Source of the DNA: DASRDR01 sp963812945 [NCBI: uncultured Candidatus Rokubacteria bacterium]
GTDB lineage: Bacteria; Methylomirabilota; Methylomirabilia; Rokubacteriales
Length of the DNA: 64,000 nt
Assembly: GCA_963812945.1 (NCBI GenBank)
Contig: CAWEXD010000008.1
Location: 2,604,001-2,668,000 of the forward strand
Direction of reading: 5' to 3'
The position numbers were made by a program, and so were the translations under genes. The notes beneath the pieces are model-generated. The model did not search any database. It worked only from the letters and a program-made list of their open reading frames with translations, and was not told the DNA's origin. Below are positions 56,680-64,000 of the stretch, in pieces; position 1 is the stretch's first letter; every line of letters starts with the position of its first letter.

Positions 56680-58746
56680 CTATCGATTCGTGAGCGGATC
56701 CTGCGGGCCGAAGAACACGCCGGCCTCGAGGCCGAAGCGCAGATACTCGTCGAGCGCCAGCCGGAGGTTGCGCACGCGCTGGGGCGCCTGCAGGAAGTGC
56801 CAGGCGCCCATCTCCCCTTCGTCGTCCGCGCCCGTCGCGATCTCGGGTGCGCATGCCGCGGCGAGCATCGCGTAGCCGGGATCGCCGAACGTCGTGGAGG
56901 TGAACTGCGGGACCACGGAGGCGGCGCCCGGCTCGGACGTCGGCTGGCACTGAAAGCGACGGGGCGCCTCCGACTCGAGCGGGAGGAAGCTGAAGCGCAC
57001 GCACCCCGACTGCCGCCGCTCGACCTGGACGCGGCCGACGAAGATGGCATTGCTCGCCTCGAGCGTCCGCGCCTTCGTCCGGCCCAGGACCGTGCATCCG
57101 TCGATCGTCAGCGCCAGGGTGTCCACGTCGCCGTCCACGATGCTTTCGACCAGGCGCAGAGACCGCGCCCCCGCGCCGGGCTCGAGATCCCCGCAGATCA
57201 CCCGCGTGAAAGTGAGCGCCGGCCCGGCGGTGCCCTGGCAGGCGAAAGCCGTCGCCTGCGGGGGGAGCGTACAGTGCGCGACCTCGAGCTCGGCGAGGTT
57301 GCCCGGCAGCACGCGCACGCTTCCCTCGAACACCAGGCCGTTCAGCACCAGGCGCCCGGGGGCCGGGCTGTTCGGCGGGGCCGTGCCGGCGACGTCGATG
57401 GCGCCCCTCAGGTGCGGCCGCACGGCCGTCGGCGTGACGCGCCCGGTCAGCCGCGCCACCGGCCGCAGAGGATCGCCCGTCTCCTCTTCCGGCCATTGCG
57501 CGGCCACGACGACCAGCTGGCTCCCGGCCGGCACCCGGATCCGCGTCGTCGCGGTGTTCAGGTTCTCCTCGTACGTCCTGCTGTCCATCAGGACGATCAC
57601 GCCGCGCGCGCCGGGCGGCTGCTGATTCCACTCCGTCACCGCGGCGGTCAGCGTGGCCTTGATCTGCGTCTGCCCCGCGGGCGGATTCCGCATGACCCCG
57701 ACCTGCCAGGTGGTGCCGCCCTTCAGCGCGGCAGCCAGGGAGGCGCGGCGGTCGTACGGCCCTCCGCCCAGGTCGCCGCCGAACCCCTGGGCGAAGCTCA
57801 CCAGCACCTCCTGGCCCGGCGCGTCGGCGAACACGATGCGGCCCAGCTGCGGGTCGAGCGCGATCTTCCCGGCCGGCGCGTCGTGCGCCCACTGGCCGGC
57901 GGTCGCATCCGACAGGTCGCACACGACCACCCGATCGACGGTCTGAACCGCCGACCCGATCCGCACCCGAAGACTGTTCACGTCGTCGGGCGTCCCGTAG
58001 TAGCGGGCCAGATCCCGGTGGAGCGTGCGCCGCGTGAGCGGCATCGGGACGTTGAACGGCTCGGCGAGGTGCGTCAGGCCCGTCTCGGTCTCCGGGACGT
58101 TGAACAGCGTCCGCCGGCCGCCGAGCGGATCGAAGGTGAAGCGCCGAGCGTCGACGCGACGCGCGGCGACGTCGGTCAGCAGATAGCTCTGCAAGCGCCA
58201 GAGGAAGAGCCCGATGTGCGGGACGTTGTACCGGCCGCGCCCGTTGTCCACGTGCCGGACCTCGCCCGTATGCATCGCGGTTTCGAACGGCGTGCCGACG
58301 AGTTGCGCCGCGTGCGCGCTCCGGACGTCGACCGTGGCCGGCGCGGCCAGCCGGACGTGATTCACGTGCTGCGTGGTCGCGAGTCGCGCGAAGAACTCGA
58401 CCGCGCGCGCCGGCCAGCCGGTGAGGTCTCGCGCCAGCTGCTCCAGCACCGCGGCCGTGCCCTTCCGGCGCCGGTAGGCCAGCGTGTTCGCGACGTAGCC
58501 GCGCTGGCTGAACGCGCCCCCGGTGGTCGTCAGGAGGCCGCGCACGCCGAGCAGATCGCCGATGTACGGCACGACCCACGCATCGCACGTCTCGATGAAC
58601 CAGTTTTCGTAGAGCCCGGCGATATCCCCTTCGATCCGGTCCGCCTCGCCCTCGATCACGGCCAGCAGCGCGCGCAGGGGGTCGCCCTGAGCGCGGTCCC
58701 GCACGCGATGGACCGCCGGCAGGAGCGCGAAGAGACGCCCGCTCAC
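56680..58746 (-). CDS. Phage tail protein I-like baseplate component with beta-helix-like C-terminal region
   Basis: A 688-residue protein. The N-terminus (LPAVHRVRDRAQGDPLRALL, then EGEADRIEGDIAGLYENWFI, ETCDAWVVPYIGDLLGVRGL, and YRRRKGTAAVLEQLARDLTGW) matches the tail_P2_I-type domain that sits at the baseplate periphery. The C-terminal 250 residues have short beta repeats (LVLNGLVFEGSVRVLPGNLAEL, ALTIDGCTVLG) suggestive of a beta helix, and end near FFGPQDPL. The stop is 30 bp before the next gene. The start overlaps the preceding baseplate gene as ATGA. Confidence 0.82.
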   Translation of the reverse strand: MSGRLFALLPAVHRVRDRAQGDPLRALLAVIEGEADRIEGDIAGLYENWFIETCDAWVVPYIGDLLGVRGLLTTTGGAFSQRGYVANTLAYRRRKGTAAVLEQLARDLTGWPARAVEFFARLATTQHVNHVRLAAPATVDVRSAHAAQLVGTPFETAMHTGEVRHVDNGRGRYNVPHIGLFLWRLQSYLLTDVAARRVDARRFTFDPLGGRRTLFNVPETETGLTHLAEPFNVPMPLTRRTLHRDLARYYGTPDDVNSLRVRIGSAVQTVDRVVVCDLSDATAGQWAHDAPAGKIALDPQLGRIVFADAPGQEVLVSFAQGFGGDLGGGPYDRRASLAAALKGGTTWQVGVMRNPPAGQTQIKATLTAAVTEWNQQPPGARGVIVLMDSRTYEENLNTATTRIRVPAGSQLVVVAAQWPEEETGDPLRPVARLTGRVTPTAVRPHLRGAIDVAGTAPPNSPAPGRLVLNGLVFEGSVRVLPGNLAELEVAHCTLPPQATAFACQGTAGPALTFTRVICGDLEPGAGARSLRLVESIVDGDVDTLALTIDGCTVLGRTKARTLEASNAIFVGRVQVERRQSGCVRFSFLPLESEAPRRFQCQPTSEPGAASVVPQFTSTTFGDPGYAMLAAACAPEIATGADDEGEMGAWHFLQAPQRVRNLRLALDEYLRFGLEAGVFFGPQDPLTNR

Positions 58747-61706
58747 TGGGCGGCCTCCGGCGGCAGCGAAGTGAGCGTGATGCCGAGCGGGTTGATCACC
58801 AGGAGCTCCGCGAGCGCGGCCGGCTCCGGCTGGTCATCCGCCCACTGGACCGCGTCGGGAATCAGGACGTCTTCCGGCGTCACCCCGGGCGAGACGTCGA
58901 AGCGGTGCAAGGCCTCGACGTCGACGAAGACCACGCCCGCCACGGCCTGGATCACGCGGATCACCTCGGCCTTCGTCACGGCCTGCCCGAAGAAGCGCCG
59001 CTCGAACGAGAAGGCGTCCACCAGCGCCGTCGTCACCGCCGCCTCCACGTCTGCCCAGAGATGGCGCTCGTCCACCAAGACCTTGACGCTCAGGTCGAAG
59101 AACACCGGCTGGTACGTATCCACGCGAACGCGAAGCGATGGCTCCTTGAAGCGCTCGATCGCGTCGATCAGGTTCTGTCCGAGCGCCGACGTGACGTCGA
59201 CGCGGTGGTCGGACAGCGCGGTTATCGTGCCGTCCTGGCTCGGCACGGGCGCCTCGCCGGCGACGGTCAGGTGGATCCACTCCACGCCGCTCCGCCACAG
59301 CGCGATGGCCCGCGCCTTCCCGATCCCCGCGAAAGCGCGCGCGAAATCCTCGGCGTCCTGCAGCGACACGATGCGGCCCATGGCCAGCACCGTGAGCGGC
59401 GCGTTCTCGCGGGCGCTGTCGCGGCTCTCGGGATCCGCGGCGCCGGCGGCGGGGAGCGGATTCGTGACCCCGCGAATGCCGAGGGGGCGCGTCATGAGGA
59501 GGGTCAGCTTCGCGACCCCGACCATGCCCGCCAGCCCGATGCCGCTCCGATACGTCGCTACTACGTTCCCGGCACCCGTCGGCAGGCGCGCTCCCTGCGT
59601 CCCGTCCCCGAACACCACCGAGGCCTTGCCGTCGTCTTCGTGGCGGACGACGTACGTCTCGCTCTTGCCGTCGAGACCGTACAGGTCGGGCGACTCCCAC
59701 CACAGGACGCGGTTCACTCGGACCGCGAGCGAGCTCCGCGCGCCGGACGGATCCGCCGAGGAGGTGTACGTCAGCGGAGGCTTCTTCAGGACGAACGACT
59801 GGTTGGGGCGGGCCGCGTCCCCGCCGCCGAGCACCTCGGTCACCGTGTCGCCGTGCGTCGCCGGTGCCACGTTCGCGTTGATCGTGACCGTCTTCCGGAC
59901 GTACCTGAACCGGAGTCCCGGCGACGCGAGGAACAGCGTGGTGAATCCGCCACTGTGCTGGATCGCGTCCAGAATCACGACCTCGCTCACCTTCACCCCG
60001 GGCAGGTCGTCCCGCTCGCCTGTCACCGCCACCGGCTGGCCGCCGGAGAGATTCAGGACCATGCGGTCGAGCGTCACCTGATGTTGCTCGGGGGTCCCCT
60101 TGCCGAGCGGCGCCTCGATCGGCAGCTGGACCAGGATCAGCCGGTCACTCTGGACGTGTGCGGTGCTCTTGCGGACCGTGAAGCTCTCGCTCTTGTCGGT
60201 GGTGCTGTCGCCCAGGGAGGTCCCGGTGTCGGCGGCGGCGAGCTTCAGGCCCGTCGTCTTCGCGCTGAGGCTGAACCCCGCCTGCGACGCCTCGGCCGCG
60301 GCCAGGAGCCGGAACACGGTGAACTGCTTGGTCGGCAGCTCGAGGACGACCCATCCGTTGCCCGTGAGCCCGGCCACCGATCGCTCGAGGAAGCAATCGG
60401 CGTCCTCGTAGTACGGCGCCGTGCTGGGTGGCGTGGTGCCGACCTTGAGCGACCCCCTCCAGATCGACAGCCCGCTGTCCCAGGAGTAGAAGGCCCCCTG
60501 CACGGTCGCCGTGAGGCTCGCGTAGGCCGGCGCGTTGTGGCCGAAGAAGCCCAGCCGGGTCCGGAGCGCGAAGGCGCCGGGCGCGCCGGGCGGGAGCTGC
60601 GTCTTCGGCTCCGGATAGTTGTGAGCGCCGAAGATGTACCCCACCGTGTTGCTGGCGCTCCAGCCCTGGGCGGTGAGCCAGGCAGTCAGCTGGTTGTTCG
60701 ACCACGTCTGGCCCACGATCTGCTGGTCCACGGACTGCGAGTTGAGCACCACGTGTTGAATGCTGAGCTGGGCCATCGTCACGCCGGCCAGCGCGTAGCC
60801 CGTCGAGGGCGGCGTCGGAGCGTCGAACTCCACCCGCGTGCGATTCAGGTCGTTCTCCTCCGTGACCCGCAGCACCGCCCGGACGAGGGTCCGGGTCGTG
60901 GAGCCGTCGGCCCGGCGGCCGACCAGCAGGATGACGTCGCCGCTCTTGAGATTCGTCGTCGTGCCGGCGACATAGATCGCGTTGACCTCGAGCCCGTGGA
61001 CCGTGCCCGATACCGGCACCGGGCTGGCGGCGTCGAGCGGCTCGGTCTGGGCGGCGTCGAGCGCGGTGGCGCCGGCGTCGAGGCCGACGCTCAGGCCCAG
61101 GAGATACAGCGTCGAGCCGTTGATCGCCAGCTCCTGCGGCCGCATCTGGCGCGGCCTGAGCGCGTTCCACTCGAGCCGCGCGGTGACGTCGTCGCTCGTC
61201 TCGAAGGTCTGCGGCAGCTCGTTCTGGCCGGGCACGCTCTGCACCTTGGTGCCCTTGGGGACGACGGCGCTCGTCGGCGAGCCCTCCGCGGTGTCCACGC
61301 TGAAGGCGAGATACGCGCTCGCGGCGACACCGGGGTGCAGCTCGTAGCCGATCAGGCGGGCCTGCTCCAGGATCGAGCGACGCTCGGTCGCGGTCCGGAG
61401 AAACCCTTCGTTGGCGATCCGCTCCTGGTAGAAGGCGAGCACGTCTCCGATCGTGGCCCACGCGTCCAGGAGCGCGATCGCGGGGTCGTCGGGCGAGCGC
61501 GTCGCCAGGCGGGCCAGCGGGTACCGGATCTGGTTCGGCGCGTCCTCGATCCCCTCGTGCGGCAGGTGCGCCAGCATGCGCCGCATGAAGGCGCCGTGCG
61601 TGCCGACGCGGTAGGCAAGCCAGGACAGCCCCGGCGGATTCGCGACCGTCGGCGCCGGGACGTTCGGATCACAGCACCCGCAGTTGTCCAGGTCGTGCTC
61701 GCTCAT
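58743..61706 (-). CDS. Putative baseplate assembly protein (gpJ-like), large
   Basis: A 987-residue protein of the putative baseplate assembly family. A short Cys-rich head (NCGCCDPN) precedes PGLSWLAYRVGTHGAFMRRM. Characteristic blocks are DDPAIALLDAWATIGDVLAF then YQERIANEGFLRTATERRSI, and AYLAFSVDTAEGSP. The C-terminal gpJ-like part contains RIVSLQDAEDFARAFAGIGK and the predicted VRVDTYQPVFFDLSVKVLVD fold. Such proteins form the wedge that joins tail tube and sheath to the fibres. It ends ATGA into the tail-I-type gene and starts 25 bp after the other baseplate gene. Confidence 0.85.
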   Translation of the reverse strand: MSEHDLDNCGCCDPNVPAPTVANPPGLSWLAYRVGTHGAFMRRMLAHLPHEGIEDAPNQIRYPLARLATRSPDDPAIALLDAWATIGDVLAFYQERIANEGFLRTATERRSILEQARLIGYELHPGVAASAYLAFSVDTAEGSPTSAVVPKGTKVQSVPGQNELPQTFETSDDVTARLEWNALRPRQMRPQELAINGSTLYLLGLSVGLDAGATALDAAQTEPLDAASPVPVSGTVHGLEVNAIYVAGTTTNLKSGDVILLVGRRADGSTTRTLVRAVLRVTEENDLNRTRVEFDAPTPPSTGYALAGVTMAQLSIQHVVLNSQSVDQQIVGQTWSNNQLTAWLTAQGWSASNTVGYIFGAHNYPEPKTQLPPGAPGAFALRTRLGFFGHNAPAYASLTATVQGAFYSWDSGLSIWRGSLKVGTTPPSTAPYYEDADCFLERSVAGLTGNGWVVLELPTKQFTVFRLLAAAEASQAGFSLSAKTTGLKLAAADTGTSLGDSTTDKSESFTVRKSTAHVQSDRLILVQLPIEAPLGKGTPEQHQVTLDRMVLNLSGGQPVAVTGERDDLPGVKVSEVVILDAIQHSGGFTTLFLASPGLRFRYVRKTVTINANVAPATHGDTVTEVLGGGDAARPNQSFVLKKPPLTYTSSADPSGARSSLAVRVNRVLWWESPDLYGLDGKSETYVVRHEDDGKASVVFGDGTQGARLPTGAGNVVATYRSGIGLAGMVGVAKLTLLMTRPLGIRGVTNPLPAAGAADPESRDSARENAPLTVLAMGRIVSLQDAEDFARAFAGIGKARAIALWRSGVEWIHLTVAGEAPVPSQDGTITALSDHRVDVTSALGQNLIDAIERFKEPSLRVRVDTYQPVFFDLSVKVLVDERHLWADVEAAVTTALVDAFSFERRFFGQAVTKAEVIRVIQAVAGVVFVDVEALHRFDVSPGVTPEDVLIPDAVQWADDQPEPAALAELLVINPLGITLTSLPPEAAQ

Positions 61707-61730
61707 ACCCCGTTCCGTGTCCTCTGTTCC

Positions 61731-64000
61731 CTACAATCCGCCGTCGAGCACGAACGCGAGGCGCCCGTGCTCTTGCAGGCTGGGGTCGTTGTCCAGTCGC
61801 GCGATCTCGAGGCGGTGGAGCGGGACGAAGCCCTCGTCGATCTCGCCGTGCGGGTCCTCGCCGTACCGCTGAAACCGGTCGACGCTCATCACGCTCTGCA
61901 CGCCGGGCACGTCCATCGCCCGGGCGATGACCTGGCTGAGGTACACCGGCCGACCGAACGTCAGGTTGTCGGGGTGAAAGAAGCCGCGGGAGCCGTCGGG
62001 GAGATCGCGGTTGCTGAACGCGTCCAGGAGTGCCTGCTTGACGACGGCCCGGGAGACGTGCGGCTTCAGGCAGACGGTCAGCGCGATGTCGAGCGAGACG
62101 TAGCGCGGCGAGTCGATCTCGAGATCGTAGCCCGCCATCCGGAACGACTCGAGAAACTCCCGCATGGCGTCCTCGAACGCCGGATCCACCGGCCGTCCGC
62201 CCCGGCGATCGACGGTGACGAACATCGTGTACCAGCTTCCGGTCCAGCGACGGGTGGCCGCCGCCCGCTGCACCTCGGGATGTCGCTGGGCGACTTCGGC
62301 GTAGTCCGCCTCGGTCACCGCGCGCTCCTGCCTGCGAAACGCTTGCGGCGCGTAGAGCTTCACCTCGCGGCTGGGCTCGGGATCGACCCCCCCCTCCGCG
62401 GGCATGGGGTTGCGCACCCGGACGCCGCCGAGAGGCGGAAGGAGCTGCGTCAGGGACTCCGCGCCGACGTTGCCGGCTCGCCCGTTCCCGACGCGATACG
62501 TGGCGTTGAACGACGTGCCGGGTGACGGCCGTCGCCCGAGGAGATCATCGCCGAATCGCAGGCGCGTGCCGCCGTCGTCGTCCATCTCCACGACGAAGTC
62601 GGGCGCGAAGCGGTCGCTCCCGAGCAGATCGCGGTGTGGGCGCCAGGTCTCGCCCTCGCCCCGGAGCGTGATGGCTGGCAGCACGGCGCGCATGGCCCCG
62701 CGCAGGGCGGCCATCACCGATTCCGCCTGGGCGCGTGCATGGTCGTACGGAGCCGCGTGCGTCAGCCCGGTCCCCTTCAGCAGCGGACGATAGGGCCGTC
62801 CCTCTTCCACGATGGCGGGCCGGAGATCCGCGCCGGGGACCTCCGAGCGAACCGTGGCGCCGTGATCGGCCAGCACGACGTTCCCGCGGGCCGTCGCGGC
62901 GCGCTTGACGCCGCCCGCGCCATCGTCGAACTCGTTCAGGCAGAGCGGGAACGGCAGGGCGTCCTCGCCGTGCCAGGCGATGTCGGTGAGGACCGTGCCG
63001 GTCAGGGGATCGACGCGCTCGATCGGTTCCTCGGCCAGCCGCACCGCGTGACGGTGGGTGGGGTCGGCGTCCTCCGGAAGACCGCTCTCCGCGCCGAGCA
63101 CCTCCTCCAGGACGAGCACGTCGCCCTTCGCGAGCCCGAGCAGGGCCTTCGCGCCCTCCAGCGTGGCGCGCGTCGATCCCTTCGGGAGACAGCACCGCAT
63201 GTCTCCCCACGTGTAGAACGCCATGGCGCTCCGCGCGACCCGCAGCGTCACGAGCGGATGCAGCGTCTCGAACACGATTGCGCCGCCGTCCACGGCGGTC
63301 GCGGCGGCGGCGACCCGCGTCGACGCGGGGATCGCCGGGGCCGCCGCGTTGCCGCGATCCGCTTGCGTCTCGAAGACGAGCCAGGCCCGGGCGTTCGCGC
63401 CGTCGTGCATGAAGTAGTCGACCAGCCGCGCGTGCCGCCGGACGGACGCGCGCCGCCGAGCCGTGCCCAGGTAGGCCTCCGTCGCGACCGCGTCCTGGAA
63501 GTAGCTGAGCTGGTCACCGACGTACGCCAGGAGCTCGACCAGGGTCACGCCCAGGTCGGCCTGGTTCCGCTCGCGCCAGTCCGGCATGATCGCGGCGAGA
63601 CGATCCAGGGCCAGCTGCCGGAAGCTCGCGTAGTCCTTCGCGAGATAGCTGATGTACGGCGTGGGGACGGAGAGCGGCGGGCACTCGTCGCGCGGCCCGC
63701 AGTCGAAATCGCTCTCGCAGTGGATCTTGAACGAGAAATCCACCGACGAGAGCAACGGGTCGAAGCTGGCCGGGACGTCGTCGATCACCGGCGACGTCAC
63801 CAGCCGCAGCGTGTAGATGGAGAAGTCGCCAGCCTGGTTGGTGGTCAGTGTGATGACGCGGCCGGCGGTGGCGGCGACCGTCTCGACCCGCACGTCGACG
63901 ATGCGCGCGCCGCCCTCGATGTGGAAGTTGCCCGGGGTCAACGGCGGTCCCGCCGGCACGCCGCCCCCCTGTCCGGGCAGGGCCTGGATGAAGTGCACCA
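61731..64000 (-). CDS. Putative baseplate assembly protein, second copy, N-terminus outside the window
   Basis: At least 755 residues. The first GTG in the window is at 63998 and reads VHFIQALPGQGGG, which matches the interior of related proteins, so the gene begins beyond the right edge. Diagnostic blocks are YLAKDYASFRQLALDRLAAI, NQADLGVTLVELLAYVGDQL then SYFQDAVATEAYLGTARRRA, and, near the end, VTEADYAEVAQRHPEVQRAA. It shares the architecture of the downstream baseplate gene: two paralogous gpJ-like proteins side by side are usual in extracellular contractile injection clusters. Confidence 0.85.
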   Translation of the reverse strand, partial: VHFIQALPGQGGGVPAGPPLTPGNFHIEGGARIVDVRVETVAATAGRVITLTTNQAGDFSIYTLRLVTSPVIDDVPASFDPLLSSVDFSFKIHCESDFDCGPRDECPPLSVPTPYISYLAKDYASFRQLALDRLAAIMPDWRERNQADLGVTLVELLAYVGDQLSYFQDAVATEAYLGTARRRASVRRHARLVDYFMHDGANARAWLVFETQADRGNAAAPAIPASTRVAAAATAVDGGAIVFETLHPLVTLRVARSAMAFYTWGDMRCCLPKGSTRATLEGAKALLGLAKGDVLVLEEVLGAESGLPEDADPTHRHAVRLAEEPIERVDPLTGTVLTDIAWHGEDALPFPLCLNEFDDGAGGVKRAATARGNVVLADHGATVRSEVPGADLRPAIVEEGRPYRPLLKGTGLTHAAPYDHARAQAESVMAALRGAMRAVLPAITLRGEGETWRPHRDLLGSDRFAPDFVVEMDDDGGTRLRFGDDLLGRRPSPGTSFNATYRVGNGRAGNVGAESLTQLLPPLGGVRVRNPMPAEGGVDPEPSREVKLYAPQAFRRQERAVTEADYAEVAQRHPEVQRAAATRRWTGSWYTMFVTVDRRGGRPVDPAFEDAMREFLESFRMAGYDLEIDSPRYVSLDIALTVCLKPHVSRAVVKQALLDAFSNRDLPDGSRGFFHPDNLTFGRPVYLSQVIARAMDVPGVQSVMSVDRFQRYGEDPHGEIDEGFVPLHRLEIARLDNDPSLQEHGRLAFVLDGGL

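Overview
The window is 64 kb of GC-rich DNA (roughly two-thirds G+C or more by eye) with short intergenic gaps, many start/stop overlaps (ATGA, GTGA, TGATG) and an unusually high density of binding-protein-dependent transporters. Gene content (TAXI-TRAP, DctPQM-TRAP, TctABC, two peptide-type ABC systems, a sugar ABC system, an LLM flavin oxidoreductase, CoA-transferase, enoyl-CoA hydratase, NIPSNAP-hydrolase) suggests a free-living soil or subsurface heterotroph, most like uncultured Rokubacteria/Methylomirabilota. That assignment is inference; no rRNA or intact marker gene lies in the window.

Layout. 1-8308 (minus): a dipeptide/nickel-type ABC transporter (dppA-B-C-D-F) followed by alpha/beta hydrolase, creatininase-like, cupin and SDR genes. 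8517-15633: LLM oxidoreductase, a GT2 plus ArnA-type epimerase pair, TPR lipoprotein, PhyH-type dioxygenase, SDR and a small membrane protein. 15776-21467 (plus): an amino-acid-type binding protein, then a MacAB-like unit (adaptor, ATPase, two FtsX-like permeases). 21480-23564: an atypical AT-richer stretch with unknown secreted proteins, a 3' tRNA fragment and gene remnants. 23565-28871: NHL protein, frameshifted EamA transporter, a complete 1348-bp insertion sequence with target duplication, Ldh2-type dehydrogenase and serine hydrolase. 28967-40583: a TAXI-TRAP operon (with a hidden 31-residue membrane ORF), TctBAC, DctPQM and a divergent FadR-type regulator. 40684-44042: a sugar ABC operon bounded by a recognisable promoter and terminator. 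44073-52973: a second peptide-type ABC operon with a MetE-like enzyme, GntR regulator and cyclase, then enoyl-CoA hydratase and CoA-transferase genes diverging from a promoter pair. 52979-64000 (minus): the distal part of a phage-tail-like contractile injection cluster (two large baseplate proteins, a tail-I-type protein, a DUF6519-type protein) with a glycosyltransferase joined to it by an ATGA overlap.

Most units follow one logic: a periplasmic binding protein and permeases captured together with one or two soluble catabolic enzymes and sometimes a regulator. The observations that stand out are (i) three copies of a long palindromic REP-like element sitting exactly at stop codons, two of which replace the natural C-terminus and stop of an ABC ATPase gene with the same Gly-Val-Arg-Leu-stop tail and one of which may also supply a CTG start; (ii) the injection-system cluster with a coupled glycosyltransferase and a modular C-terminus on the DUF6519 protein; (iii) the tRNA-scar island; (iv) an insertion sequence with nested doubled terminal repeats; and (v) the tiny ORF overlapping the TRAP fusion permease.
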